Shown piece by piece: positions 11,482 through 20,596 of a stretch of 64,000 bases of DNA. Location of the stretch: positions 62,001-126,000 of the forward strand of contig JAKFDI010000103.1 of NCBI GenBank assembly GCA_036676235.1. Reading direction: 5' to 3'. The stretch comes from JAKFDI01 sp036676235 (GTDB taxonomy: Bacteria; Pseudomonadota; Gammaproteobacteria; Burkholderiales; Burkholderiaceae_C). The notes below the pieces were generated by a model, which worked only from the letters and a program-made list of their open reading frames with translations, searched no databases and had not been told where the DNA came from. The position numbers and the translations under genes are program-made. Every line of letters begins with the position of its first letter. Within the stretch, counting starts at the first letter, position 1.

Positions 11482-12582
11482 TCAGTGTTCCGCCACGAAG
11501 CCGGTGACCTCGAGGCCATAGCCGACCATGCTGGGCATGCGGCGCGGGTTGCCGAGCAGCTTCATCTTCGCGACGCCGAGTTCGCGCAGCACCTGCGCGC
11601 CGATGCCGTAGGTGCGCAGGTCCATCGGCTTGCGCGCCGTGTCGATCGCGTCGCCGTTGCTGGCTTCTTTCAGCTTCGGCAGCAAGGACTGCGCATCTTC
11701 GCCGCAGTTCAGCAGCACGGCCACGCCGCGCTCGGCGGCCTGCACCGCGGCGAGCGCCTTCGGCAGCGGCCAGGAGTGGGCAGAAGGGCCGTGGTCGAGC
11801 AGATCCATCACCGACAGCGGCTCGTGCACACGCACCAGCACTTCGTCGTCGGCCGTCCAGCGGCCCTTGGTGAGTGCGAGGTGCAGGCCGCCGGTGCGGT
11901 CGCAGAAGGTGGTGCACTCGAACTCGCCTTGATCGGTGATCAGCGGGCGGCGACCCATGCGCTCGATCAGCGTCTCGTTGCGGCTGCGGTATTCGATGAG
12001 ATCGGCGATGGTGCCGATCTTGAGCTGATGCTCGCGGGCAAAGACTTCGAGGTCCGGCAGCCGGGCCATCGTGCCGTCGTCCTTCATGATTTCGCAGATC
12101 ACGGCAGCCGATGTGAGCCCGGCCATGCCGGCCAGGTCGCAGCCGGCTTCGGTGTGCCCGGCGCGCATCAGCACGCCACCGTCCTGCGCCTGCAGCGGGA
12201 AGATGTGGCCCGGCTGCACCAGGTCGAGCGGCTGCGCCGCCTTGTTCACCGCGGCTTGCACGGTGCGTGCGCGGTCGGCGGCCGAGATGCCGGTGGTGAC
12301 GCCGGTCGCCGCCTCGATGGAGACCGTGAAGGCGGTGCCGTGCTTGGTGCCGTTGCGCGTGGCCATCGGCGGCAGCTGCAGTTTTTCGCAACGTTCGCGC
12401 GTGAGCGTGAGGCAGATCAGGCCACGGCCGAAGCGCGCCATGAAGTTGATCGCCTCGGGCGTCACGTGCTCGGCGGCGAGCACCAGATCGCCTTCGTTTT
12501 CGCGGTCTTCCTCGTCCACGAGGATGACCATGCGGCCGGCGGCGAGCTCGGCAACGAGCTCTGGAACAGGGGAAATCGGCAT
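11482..12582 (-). CDS. ribB: 3,4-dihydroxy-2-butanone-4-phosphate synthase with degenerate GTP cyclohydrolase II domain
   Basis: The N-terminal half is a complete RibB domain (LVDEEDRENEGDLVLAAE; RAGHTEAGCDLAGMAGL), making the four-carbon precursor of riboflavin. The C-terminal half has the RibA fold outline, but the zinc cysteine cluster expected after the VRVHE motif (C-x10-C-x-C) is missing: the segment reads PLSVMDLLDHGPSAHSWPLP. GTP cyclohydrolase II activity is therefore unlikely, which matches the RibBX variant known in proteobacteria. A separate ribA should exist outside the window. The start ATG is at 12580-12582, between ribE and ribH. Confidence 0.92.
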   Translation of the reverse strand: MPISPVPELVAELAAGRMVILVDEEDRENEGDLVLAAEHVTPEAINFMARFGRGLICLTLTRERCEKLQLPPMATRNGTKHGTAFTVSIEAATGVTTGISAADRARTVQAAVNKAAQPLDLVQPGHIFPLQAQDGGVLMRAGHTEAGCDLAGMAGLTSAAVICEIMKDDGTMARLPDLEVFAREHQLKIGTIADLIEYRSRNETLIERMGRRPLITDQGEFECTTFCDRTGGLHLALTKGRWTADDEVLVRVHEPLSVMDLLDHGPSAHSWPLPKALAAVQAAERGVAVLLNCGEDAQSLLPKLKEASNGDAIDTARKPMDLRTYGIGAQVLRELGVAKMKLLGNPRRMPSMVGYGLEVTGFVAEH

Positions 12583-12629
12583 CCGCGGATTGTAGGTGGC
12601 GGCCCCCGTCCGGCCGGGCCGCCGGGGCT

Positions 12630-13259
12630 TCAGGCGGCGGGTGGTGCGGCCTGCAGCATGCGCTCGACGTAGCGGGCGATGAGGTCGATTTCGAGGTTCA
12701 CCGCCGAGCCAACGGCCAGGCTGCCGAGCGCGGTGTTTTCCACCGTGTGCGGGATCAGGTTGATGCTGAATTCGCAGCCGTCGGCGCGATCCGTGACGCG
12801 GTTCACGGTGAGGCTCACGCCGTTGATCGTGATCGAGCCCTTGTAGGCGAGGAACTTGGCGATCTCGCGCGGCGCGAGCACGCGCAGCTCGAACGATTCG
12901 CCGACTGGCGCGAAGTGCGTCACGCGGCCGATGCCGTCGACGTGGCCGCTGACGATGTGGCCGCCGAGGCGGTCGTGCGCGCGCAAGGCCTTCTCGAGGT
13001 TGACCGGCCCGAGCGCGGCAAGCCCGGCGGTCTTGGCTAGGCTTTCGGCCGAGATGTCGAGGCTGAAGCGGTGCGCTGCGGCATCGAAGCTGGTGACCGT
13101 CATGCAGGCGCCGTTGAGGGCGATGCTGTCGCCGAGCTGCACGTCGTCGAGGTAGCCGGGTGGCGTCTCGATCGTGAGCTGCTTGCCGTGCGCTGCGCCG
13201 CTGCCGAGCGGCTGGATGTCGACGATGCGCCCGATGCCGGTGACGATGCCTGTGAACAT
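12630..13259 (-). CDS. ribE: Riboflavin synthase, alpha subunit
   Basis: Dismutates two lumazine molecules to riboflavin. The start at MFTGIVTGIG is the universal N-terminus of the family. Two lumazine-binding repeats are seen: the first with LGDSIALNGACMTV, the second with YKGSITINGVSLTV, plus the repeat link GGHIVSGHVDG. The 209-residue length is normal. It lies 14 bp downstream of ribD in the operon. Confidence 0.96.
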   Translation of the reverse strand: MFTGIVTGIGRIVDIQPLGSGAAHGKQLTIETPPGYLDDVQLGDSIALNGACMTVTSFDAAAHRFSLDISAESLAKTAGLAALGPVNLEKALRAHDRLGGHIVSGHVDGIGRVTHFAPVGESFELRVLAPREIAKFLAYKGSITINGVSLTVNRVTDRADGCEFSINLIPHTVENTALGSLAVGSAVNLEIDLIARYVERMLQAAPPAA

Positions 13260-13273
13260 CGCGCGATTGTCTC

Positions 13274-14374
13274 TCACGACTCTCGGTCGGCAGGTCTCGC
13301 GAGGATGCGCAGGTCGGTGCCGATCGGCTGCACGCCGACGTAGCGCAGGGCGAGCGCGTCGTCGAGCCGTTCGAGCGGACCGAAGGCCGCCAGGGCGCGC
13401 CCGGCACCGAGCAGCTTGGGTGCGATATAGATCAGGAACTCATCGACCAGCCGCTCGCGCACGAAGGAGCCGCTGAGCTTATGGCCGGCTTCGACATGCA
13501 GTTCGTTGATGCCGCGGCGGGCGAGGTCCTGCAGCATGGCGGGCAGGTCGACCTTGCCGTTCGCGCCGGGTGCGAGCGCGATTTCTGCGCCTCGCGCCGT
13601 GAGCGCGCCGCGCCGGTCGTCGTCCGGTTGCGAGGCGTAGATCAGCACCGCGCCCGGCGCATCGAGCATGCGCGCCGCGGGCGGTGTGTCCAACCGCGAA
13701 TCGACGATCACGCGCAGCGGTTGGCGCACGGTTTCGACCAACCGCACGTCGAGGCGCGGGTTGTCTTCCAGCACGGTGCCCACGCCGGTGAGCACGGCCC
13801 CCGCGCGTTTGCGCCAGGCGTGGCCGTCGGCGCGTGCCGGCTCGCCGGTGATCCATTGGCTGGCGCCGTTCTCGAGTGCTGTGCGACCGTCGAGCGAGAC
13901 GGCCGACTTCATGCGCACCCACGGCCGGCCGCGCTGCATGCGCGAGAAGAAGCCGATGTTCAGCTCGCGCGATTCGTCGCCGAATGGGCTGTCGACCACC
14001 TCGATGCCGGCGGCGCGCAGGCGGGCGTTGCCCAGGCCGGCCACTTGGGGATTCGGGTCTGCGATTGCCACCACGACGCGGCCGACCTGCGCCGCCACCA
14101 GCGCATCGCAGCACGGCGGTGTGCGGCCGTGGTGCGCGCAGGGTTCGAGCGTGACGCAGACCGTGGCGCCGCACACCGATTCACCGCGCGATTGCGCGTC
14201 GCGCAGCGCCATGACTTCAGCGTGGGCGCCGCCGGCCTGTTGGGTGTGGCCACGGCCGATGACGCGGCCGTCCGCCGAGACGATGACGCAGCCGACGCGC
14301 GGGTTCGGCTCGGTAAGGCCGATGCCTTGCGCGGCCAGCGCCAGCGCCTCGCGCATCGCGTCGTCGGGATTCAT
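13274..14374 (-). CDS. ribD: Bifunctional diaminohydroxyphosphoribosylaminopyrimidine deaminase / 5-amino-6-ribosylamino-uracil reductase
   Basis: Second and third steps of riboflavin synthesis. The N-terminal deaminase has the zinc motif HAEVMAL and EPCAHHGRTPPC; the C-terminal reductase domain has RPWVRMKSAVSLDGRTA and an HVEAGHKLSGSF segment. The 366-residue length is typical. The start is MNPDDAMREALALA. It is the first rib gene and is followed closely by ribE. No FMN riboswitch consensus was recognised upstream, where the PilV-like gene ends 14 bp away. Confidence 0.95.
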   Translation of the reverse strand: MNPDDAMREALALAAQGIGLTEPNPRVGCVIVSADGRVIGRGHTQQAGGAHAEVMALRDAQSRGESVCGATVCVTLEPCAHHGRTPPCCDALVAAQVGRVVVAIADPNPQVAGLGNARLRAAGIEVVDSPFGDESRELNIGFFSRMQRGRPWVRMKSAVSLDGRTALENGASQWITGEPARADGHAWRKRAGAVLTGVGTVLEDNPRLDVRLVETVRQPLRVIVDSRLDTPPAARMLDAPGAVLIYASQPDDDRRGALTARGAEIALAPGANGKVDLPAMLQDLARRGINELHVEAGHKLSGSFVRERLVDEFLIYIAPKLLGAGRALAAFGPLERLDDALALRYVGVQPIGTDLRILARPADRES

Positions 14375-14388
14375 CGCTTCGGTCTTCG

Positions 14389-15609
14389 TCAGGGTTGGTG
14401 CTGCACCGTGCCGGCGTCGACGAACACCTGTGCCAGGCCGACCCCGAGCAGGCGCGGCGATCCGGCAGGGCAGGTATCGGGGCCGGTAACGACGAGGAAG
14501 TTCTGGTGCATCAGGGCGCCTGGAACATCGGTATAGGTCGCGGGATGTTCGGCATTGCTGTCGATGGCGCCGCTGCCGTCGTGGTCCCCGCTGTAGCGGC
14601 AGACGCGGTGCTCGCCGGCCGCAGTGCCGATGGTCCAGCCCACCGGTATCACCGCGCTGCGTCCGGACCAGCGGCCCGCGTGCGGCGTGACGACGCAATG
14701 GTAGGCGACGAAGCGCTCGCCGGTGTCGCGCCATGCGGCTGCGCCGAGCAGGGCGGGTTGCGCATCGGCCGGAACCTCATGCATGCGGCTGCCGCCGACC
14801 GTGGTGATGGCGACGGTCTTGCGCAGTTCGCTTTCGCAGACGGGCAGGGCGGCGTAGCTCGCGCCGGTCAAGGCCAGGTCGATGTTCAGCGCCATCGGCG
14901 CGATGCCCGTGGCGAAGCGCACCTGGCCGTCCAGCACCACGCCGGTTGCCGTGGGGCAACCCGACAGGTCGGCCACGGTGATCCGCTGCGTCAACAAGGT
15001 GGTTGCCACCGTGCATTCGGCGACGAGTTCGCCCGTGGCGTTGTCGAACACCCAGGCCAGCGTGCCGGCGTCGCGCGGCTTGAGCGCGCTGCGACCATCG
15101 CCGAGGTCGACGGCGCGCAAGGGCAGCGACGACGAACGTCCGAGCGCGCCGCGCACCGCGGCGCGAGGAACGGTGAGTGATGCCGCCAATGCCGGATCGG
15201 TGCGCGCGACCACCGTGTCTAGCGTGGCATGGTGTGCGGCGCCGGCGGTGTCGGTCCAGTGCACGGCCACGTGTGCCGTCTTGAAGCCGACGGATTCGCC
15301 CACGTCGCGGCCGAGCGTGTAGGTGGTGTTCGCCACGTGGCCCGATGGCAGGCCGATGGGTTGTGCCACGGTGACGAGCGAGTCGTAAGACTGGAAGCCT
15401 GCTGCGGGGCCAAGCGTCGCGAAGCTGCGCAGCTCCTCGATATCCTGCTCTGCGAAGCGGACCGCCTCAGCACGCTGGCGGGCGATGTCCGCATGCAGCC
15501 GAAGGTGGTCGTGCACGCGCGAGACGATGGCGATGCCCAGCGACAGCACGAGGAAGGCGACCAGCGCTTCGACGAGCGTGGCGCCGCGTTGGCGACGGAT
15601 GGCGTTCAT
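14389..15609 (-). CDS. PilV-like minor pilin with unusually long C-terminal region
   Basis: The N-terminus RRQRGATLVEALVAFLVLSLG is a class III (type IV) prepilin signal with cleavage after Gly and E5 retained, followed by an initiator-type pilin helix. The family is usually 150-200 residues, but this protein has 406. The extra C-terminal region has several cysteines and ends NFLVVTGPDTCPAGSP... GTVQHQP. Its ATG overlaps the stop of the upstream PilX-like gene, so they form an operon. It is probably part of the minor pilin complex priming type IV pilus assembly. Confidence 0.75.
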   Translation of the reverse strand: MNAIRRQRGATLVEALVAFLVLSLGIAIVSRVHDHLRLHADIARQRAEAVRFAEQDIEELRSFATLGPAAGFQSYDSLVTVAQPIGLPSGHVANTTYTLGRDVGESVGFKTAHVAVHWTDTAGAAHHATLDTVVARTDPALAASLTVPRAAVRGALGRSSSLPLRAVDLGDGRSALKPRDAGTLAWVFDNATGELVAECTVATTLLTQRITVADLSGCPTATGVVLDGQVRFATGIAPMALNIDLALTGASYAALPVCESELRKTVAITTVGGSRMHEVPADAQPALLGAAAWRDTGERFVAYHCVVTPHAGRWSGRSAVIPVGWTIGTAAGEHRVCRYSGDHDGSGAIDSNAEHPATYTDVPGALMHQNFLVVTGPDTCPAGSPRLLGVGLAQVFVDAGTVQHQP

Positions 15610-16877
15610 CAGAAATCCCTCCAGCTTCCGGGCAACCGCACGAAGCTGCCGCTGTCGTGCTGCAGCGTGCGCAGGATCGCGGCGTCGTAAAACAGGTCGG
15701 GTGCGCCATTGCCGCTGTAGTCGCCCTCGCTGATGAGGGCGCCGCGAACAAGGGCGCTGCCGGGCAGTGCGTCCTTCCACACGATGGACCTGGCGTAGAC
15801 CACGCCGTGGATGGTGAGCGCGCCGCCCAGCGTGGCCGTGCCGGTGCTCACCACGATGACCGGGTGCGTCGGTGTGCCGAGGGTCAGCGGGCCGGCGAGC
15901 GTCAGGTCGCCGTCGATCCACACCAGCGGGCGGCCTTGCAGGCCGGCGACTGCGGCCGCGAGGGCGGCGCTGCAGTCGCCTGTGCAGGTGAGGCGGCGCA
16001 CCGCGGGCTGTGCGCGCCAGCTGGCCTTGTCGAGGCCGAAGTAGGCGGTGAAGAGGCGGTCGTCGGGCGTTCCGGCGAGTGCGGGATCGTGGTCCACGGC
16101 GGCGCGCAGCGGTGAGGCCCCCGGCAGCGTGGTGATGCGTGCATTCGCGGCGATGAGCTTCCCGCCCGCGTGCGCCGCGATGCCGTGCGTCGTTGCGTCC
16201 GGGTTGTGCAAGCCGATCGATGCGCCGCCGGCGTCGATGTCGCCCTTGGCGGTCAATGGCGCCGCGGGGAGGCTCGCCAGGCCGGGTACCAGGGCGAACA
16301 CGGCATCCACGGTCGACGACGCCTCGGATGCCGTCGTGCCGCCCGGTGCGCACGCGCCCGTCACGCCAGTGCAGCCGCTGGCGATCACCCGCACCATGCC
16401 CGGCTGGTCGATCGGCTCGGCGTGCACGATGAAGGCTGTGCTGGCGCCGGCTGCGATGGTCGGATCAATCGTCGGATGGCCGCTTGCCGGGCAGCGGCAC
16501 GACCAGCCGCTCGCCGTGCGTGCGCAGACCGCGTGCAAGCTCGTGACATGGCCGGCGTTGTTCCAGGTGATCGGCAGGTGGCGCAGGCGCACGGCATCGA
16601 AACGCAGCCAGCGCTCGCGCAGCGAGTCGCCGGTCGATGCGGCAATGCAATCGGCATCGATCGCGTGCGGATCGTTCAGCAGGGCCTGGGTCCATTCGAG
16701 TCCGGCCTCGGCAGCCTCGAAGGCCTGCGTCGCCCGATACTGGTTGATCGAGGTGCGCTGCTCGAAGAGCAGGCTGCGGTTGGCGTAGGCGACCACCAGC
16801 GCCATCGAGAAGAGCAGCACCATCACCACGATCAGGGAGGCGCTGCCGCGCTGGGTTGGCTTCGAGCGATGTCTCAT
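15609..16877 (-). CDS. PilX-like pilus assembly protein, oversized
   Basis: The N-terminus QRGSASLIVVMVLLFSMALV is a PilX-type hydrophobic helix lacking the usual E5. It is followed by EQRTSINQYRATQAFEAAEAGLEW, characteristic of PilX. The protein is 422 residues against about 150-200 for ordinary PilX. The C-terminal part (from about 290) has repeated beta-like segments such as VWIDGDLTLAGPLTLGTP and ATLGGALTIHGVVYARS, suggesting a beta-helix or bactofilin-like fold. It lies between PilW and PilV genes. Confidence 0.7.
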   Translation of the reverse strand: MRHRSKPTQRGSASLIVVMVLLFSMALVVAYANRSLLFEQRTSINQYRATQAFEAAEAGLEWTQALLNDPHAIDADCIAASTGDSLRERWLRFDAVRLRHLPITWNNAGHVTSLHAVCARTASGWSCRCPASGHPTIDPTIAAGASTAFIVHAEPIDQPGMVRVIASGCTGVTGACAPGGTTASEASSTVDAVFALVPGLASLPAAPLTAKGDIDAGGASIGLHNPDATTHGIAAHAGGKLIAANARITTLPGASPLRAAVDHDPALAGTPDDRLFTAYFGLDKASWRAQPAVRRLTCTGDCSAALAAAVAGLQGRPLVWIDGDLTLAGPLTLGTPTHPVIVVSTGTATLGGALTIHGVVYARSIVWKDALPGSALVRGALISEGDYSGNGAPDLFYDAAILRTLQHDSGSFVRLPGSWRDF

Positions 16878-16884
16878 CGCGGCC

Positions 16885-17568
16885 TCACGCAGGACAGGCG
16901 CCGACGATCGCGTCATTGCGCAGCCGCACGTGGCTTGCGATGCTGCGCAGCACCTTCGCATCGGCGACCGAGCGCGCGCTGATGCGCACGGCCAGGCTGC
17001 GCACCTGGTGGCGCGGCGGGCAGGTGGTGCTGCCGGCCGCGCAGGCGCTGAGACACAGCCCGCCCAGTGCTCGCTCCTGAACCGTGGGAAGGATGTCGAA
17101 GGCCGTGACCACCAGCGTGCCGGCATCCGTCAAGGCCTGCCACTTGCCGCCGAGGCGCATCTCGATCACGCCCTTGTTGAGCCGGAAGCCGTAGGCCTCG
17201 TTGGCATCGAGCGTGTGGTTCTCGACGGCATCGCGCGAGAAGGCGTAGCCCAGTGAGGCGGGTGCGGTCGTGACGGCGACGTACGGATTGGCGGCAGGCG
17301 CCGAGGCGCCATGGGCCACGCCGGCGGCGGCATCGGCCCAGTAGCCGGCGCGGCGTGCGCCGCGCGTCACCATGTCGGCGGCGCTGCGCAGGTCCTGGAC
17401 AAGGCGGCTTTCGTGCACGAGCGAACGGTTGGCGCGCACGTGGATGCTGACGAGCGTGAGTCCGGCCACGACGACCAGCAGCCCCACGGTGAGTGCCACC
17501 ATCAGCTCCACCAGCGCGAAGCCGCGCGAGCCGGCATGTGCCTCGCGGCCGGTCATACGCGCCAGCAT
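16885..17568 (-). CDS. PilW-like minor pilin
   Basis: Prepilin signal SRGFALVELMVALTVGLLVV with E5, then a long N-terminal helix. The remainder matches the PilW type (ANRSLVHESRLVQDLRSAADMV, a GYWAD segment). It is about 227 residues, short for PilW, which often exceeds 300. An alternative start at 17556 overlaps the PilE stop as ATGA and is equally plausible. It lies between PilE and PilX genes. Confidence 0.8.
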   Translation of the reverse strand: MLARMTGREAHAGSRGFALVELMVALTVGLLVVVAGLTLVSIHVRANRSLVHESRLVQDLRSAADMVTRGARRAGYWADAAAGVAHGASAPAANPYVAVTTAPASLGYAFSRDAVENHTLDANEAYGFRLNKGVIEMRLGGKWQALTDAGTLVVTAFDILPTVQERALGGLCLSACAAGSTTCPPRHQVRSLAVRISARSVADAKVLRSIASHVRLRNDAIVGACPA

Positions 17569-18008
17569 TGCTTGTTCTCCGCGGCGCTGTTGGCAACGCC
17601 GGCATCGCTGCCCGAGGCTTTGGTGACCAGATGATCCTGCACCGTCAACTGCAGGTAGCGGCAACGCTCGTCGCCCTGCTGCGCACCCGCCGCGACCGCC
17701 ACCGCGACATAGCCACGCGCATCGCTCGACTTGATCGACAGCGTGTAGTGCTTGGCGGGCGACAGCGCCGAGACGCGGATCTGCGCCAACGCGCCGGCGT
17801 ACTGCGGGTCGTTCGCGCGGTGGCGCTCCTGCGCCATGCGCAGGCTCATCATCGCGGCCACCGCATCGAAGCGGCGCGCCTTGTTCATCACGCCGACATA
17901 GCTCGGATAGGCGATCGACGACAGGATGCCGGCGATGGCGACGGCGATCATCGTCTCGATCAGCGTGAAGCCGCGCGAGCGGCGAGCGCTTGTGTGTTGG
18001 GTGGGCAT
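17553..18008 (-). CDS. pilE: PilE-like type IV pilin
   Basis: Classic prepilin N-terminus RRSRGFTLIETMIAVAIAGI with processing after Gly and E5. It is followed by a helix and a short globular part with two cysteines near the C-terminus (CRYLQL...KQCWRV) that probably form the D-loop disulfide. The 151-residue length is typical for minor PilE-type pilins. Start ATG 18008; a GTG three codons upstream is also in frame. It follows the FimT gene by 9 bp. Confidence 0.85.
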   Translation of the reverse strand: MPTQHTSARRSRGFTLIETMIAVAIAGILSSIAYPSYVGVMNKARRFDAVAAMMSLRMAQERHRANDPQYAGALAQIRVSALSPAKHYTLSIKSSDARGYVAVAVAAGAQQGDERCRYLQLTVQDHLVTKASGSDAGVANSAAENKQCWRV

Positions 18009-18017
18009 GGTCGTCAC

Positions 18018-18575
18018 TCAGCAGTTGCGGTAGCCGGATACACGTCCCTGCGGCGAGCAGGAACGGATGCGGCCCATGAGGTTCACCACATGGTGGATCG
18101 CACGGCCACTCGCCGCCGTGACGCGCAGCGTGCCGGTGGGCGAGCTGGTGCCGTGCAGCGGGTCGAAGTGGATCGACGACACCGAGCCGGACAGGCCGAT
18201 GCGCTCGCCTGCCGGCAGAGCGACGGCTCGAAGGACCTTGGCGCTTCCGGTGCAGGCGGCCGTGCCGTTCGCACGGCACTCGCAATCCGCCGCGGCGCCC
18301 GTGTGAACCAGGTAGCACGCGCCGCCCGCGTCGGTGCCCAGGCTGATGCGAACGCCGTGGTTGCGCATCACCGCTTCGGAGCGTGCGAACTGGATGTCGC
18401 TCACGAGTTGCGAGGCGACGCCGTCGAGGCGCTGGCGCTCGATGAAGCCGCTGAAGTCAGGCGCAGCGGCCGACAAGGTGATGGCGGCGATGGCCGTGAC
18501 GATGGCCGCTTCCACCAGCGTGAACCCGCGCGATGTGGTGGCTGGCGCGGCGCGCGGCGCCCGATGTGATTGCAT
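18018..18575 (-). CDS. GspH/FimT family pseudopilin
   Basis: Prepilin signal TSRGFTLVEAAIVTAIAAI with E5, then the FimT/GspH globular domain (LVSDIQFARSEAVMRNHGVRISLG). It is the first gene of the pilin cluster, with a good Shine-Dalgarno (GGGGAGGA) just before the ATG. Order from here is FimT-PilE-PilW-PilX-PilV, all overlapping or nearly so. No pilY1 adhesin gene is present. Confidence 0.85.
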   Translation of the reverse strand: MQSHRAPRAAPATTSRGFTLVEAAIVTAIAAITLSAAAPDFSGFIERQRLDGVASQLVSDIQFARSEAVMRNHGVRISLGTDAGGACYLVHTGAAADCECRANGTAACTGSAKVLRAVALPAGERIGLSGSVSSIHFDPLHGTSSPTGTLRVTAASGRAIHHVVNLMGRIRSCSPQGRVSGYRNC

Positions 18576-18719
18576 GATGTTCCTCCCCGTTGGTCTTGTG
18601 GGGAGGGACTCTACGAACGTGAAGTTCGTGACGCATTCCCCACGGGGAGGGGCAAATGGGGGAGGCGGCGGGGGCGCTCCGATGGGGGAGCGCGGCGGAG
18701 GTTGCGGCGAGCCGAAGCT
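18576..18719. other. GC-rich intergenic with hairpins, nrdR to pilin operon
   Basis: This region contains ACGAAC-GTGA-AGTTCGT and a GCGCTCC...GGAGCGC hairpin, but no T-run on either strand that would make a clear intrinsic terminator. The pilin operon promoter should lie here. I see no convincing sigma-70 hexamers. Confidence 0.4.
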
Positions 18720-19163
18720 TCAGATGTCGCGGATCAACTGCCGGAACTCGTCCACGTCCTCGAAGCTGCGATAGACCGAGGCGAAGCGCACGTAGGCCAC
18801 CTTGTCGATGCGCTTGAGTTCTCGCATCATCAGTTCGCCCAGGCGTGCGGAGGGCACCTCCTTGGCGCCGCCGTTGAGCAGCTTGTCCTGGATGCGCTCC
18901 ATCGCCGCATCGATCTGCTCAACGCTCACCGGACGCTTGCGCAGCGCCAGCGCCATCGAGGCGCGCAGCTTCGCCGGGTCGAAGTCGGCCCGCGTGCCGT
19001 CCTTCTTGACGACGTAGGGCATCGCGATCTCGGCGCGCTCGTACGTGGTGAAGCGCTTGTCGCAGCTCTGGCAGCGGCGACGACGGCGGATCACGTCGCC
19101 CTCGTCGGACTCGCGGGTTTCCACGACCTGGGTATCGACGTGGCTGCAGAAGGGACAACGCAT
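18720..19163 (-). CDS. nrdR: Transcriptional repressor NrdR
   Basis: Zinc-ribbon/ATP-cone repressor of ribonucleotide reductase genes. The start MRCPFCSHVDTQVVETR is universal for NrdR. The second zinc pair is in RRCQSCDKRFTTYE, and the ATP-cone follows (VVKKDGTRADFDPAKL). It has 147 residues, the family's usual length. It lies 39 bp after glyA, the usual Burkholderiales neighbour. Confidence 0.97.
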   Translation of the reverse strand: MRCPFCSHVDTQVVETRESDEGDVIRRRRRCQSCDKRFTTYERAEIAMPYVVKKDGTRADFDPAKLRASMALALRKRPVSVEQIDAAMERIQDKLLNGGAKEVPSARLGELMMRELKRIDKVAYVRFASVYRSFEDVDEFRQLIRDI

Positions 19164-19202
19164 CGCGAACAAGGGGCCGCCGCAGCGACCCCGGCCTCGT
19201 GG

Positions 19203-20453
19203 TCAGCGGTAGACGGGGAAGTCGCGCGTGAGGGCGGCGACCTTCGCGCGCACGGCGGCGATGTTCGCCTCGTCGTGCGGGTTGTCGAGCACGTCGGCGA
19301 TCAGGTTGGCGGTGAACGTCGCCTGTTCCTCCTTGAAGCCGCGCGTCGTCATGGCCGGCGTACCCAGGCGGATGCCGCTCGTCACCATCGGCTTTTGCGG
19401 ATCGTTGGGGATGCCGTTCTTGTTGCAGGTCATGTGCGCCGTGCCGAGGATGGCCTCGGCTTCCTTGCCCGTCAGGTTCTTGGGGCGCAGGTCGACCAGC
19501 ATCACATGGCTTTCGGTGCGGCCGCTCACGATGCGCAGGCCACGCGCGGTGAGCGTGTCGGCCAGCACCACGGCGTTCTTCGCCACCTGCTGCTGGTAGG
19601 CCTTGAACTCGGGCGACAGCGCCTCCTTGAACGCCACCGCCTTGGCGGCGATCACGTGCATCAGCGGGCCGCCCTGGATGCCGGGAAAGATCGCGCTGTT
19701 GATCTTCTTGGCGATGGTCTCGTCGTTCATCAGGATCACGCCGCCGCGCGGGCCGCGCAGGCTCTTGTGCGTGGTCGAGGTCACCACGTCGGCGTGGGGC
19801 ACCGGGTTGGGGTAGACGCCGGCGGCGATCAACCCGGCGTAGTGCGCCATGTCGACCATGAAATACGCGCCGATCGCCTTGGCCACCTTGGCGAAGCGCT
19901 CGAAGTCGATGTGCAGGCTGTAGGCCGAGGCGCCGGCGATGATGAGCTTGGGCTTGTGCTCGTGAGCGAGGCGCTCCATCGCGTCGTAGTCGATCGCTTC
20001 GTTGGCGTCGAGCCCGTAGCTCACCACCTTGAACCACTTGCCGCTCATGTTCAGCGGCATGCCGTGCGTGAGGTGCCCGCCTTCGGCGAGGCTCATGCCC
20101 ATGATGGTGTCGCCCGGCTGCAGCAGACCGAAGAACACGCCCTGGTTGGCTTGCGACCCGGAGTTGGCCTGCACGTTGGCGAACTGGGCGCCGTAGATCT
20201 GCTTCAGCCGGTCGATGGCGAGCTGCTCGGCGATGTCGACGAACTCGCAGCCGCCATAGTAGCGCTTGCCAGGGTAGCCCTCGGCGTACTTGTTGGTGAG
20301 CTGGCTGCCCTGCGCGGCCATCACGGCCGGCGAGGCGTAGTTCTCGGAGGCAATCAGCTCGATGTGGTCTTCCTGGCGCTGGTTCTCGCGCTGGATGACG
20401 GACCAGATCTCGGGGTCGACGTTGGCGACGGTGGATTGATTGCGGTCGAACAT
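19203..20453 (-). CDS. glyA: Serine hydroxymethyltransferase
   Basis: PLP enzyme interconverting serine and glycine with one-carbon transfer to tetrahydrofolate. The 416 residues include LIASENYASPAVMAAQGSQL, EGYPGKRYYGG and the PLP-lysine segment TSTTHKSLRGPRGG. A GAGGAAC Shine-Dalgarno lies about 8 nt before the ATG. No glycine riboswitch was recognised in the 234-bp leader. Confidence 0.98.
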   Translation of the reverse strand: MFDRNQSTVANVDPEIWSVIQRENQRQEDHIELIASENYASPAVMAAQGSQLTNKYAEGYPGKRYYGGCEFVDIAEQLAIDRLKQIYGAQFANVQANSGSQANQGVFFGLLQPGDTIMGMSLAEGGHLTHGMPLNMSGKWFKVVSYGLDANEAIDYDAMERLAHEHKPKLIIAGASAYSLHIDFERFAKVAKAIGAYFMVDMAHYAGLIAAGVYPNPVPHADVVTSTTHKSLRGPRGGVILMNDETIAKKINSAIFPGIQGGPLMHVIAAKAVAFKEALSPEFKAYQQQVAKNAVVLADTLTARGLRIVSGRTESHVMLVDLRPKNLTGKEAEAILGTAHMTCNKNGIPNDPQKPMVTSGIRLGTPAMTTRGFKEEQATFTANLIADVLDNPHDEANIAAVRAKVAALTRDFPVYR

Positions 20454-20596
20454 GGCGGCAGTTCCTCTTCAGCAGAAGACCCGCGGCTGCAGGCGTGCCG
20501 TTTCGTCGCATGACGAGAGGCGCGCGGCCGACAGGCTGCCCAGGCGAACGGCTGAAGCGATGCCGCTTTGAGACCACGACATCGACCGCACTTCCC

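Noticed and set aside
14375..14500. FMN riboswitch upstream of ribD
   Set aside because: The conserved aptamer strings are not seen, and the space is occupied by the end of the PilV-like gene.
18570..20513. Long plus-strand frame opposite nrdR and glyA
   Set aside because: Both minus-strand genes are certain. The frame has no recognisable motif and His/Val/Leu-rich composition typical of shadows.
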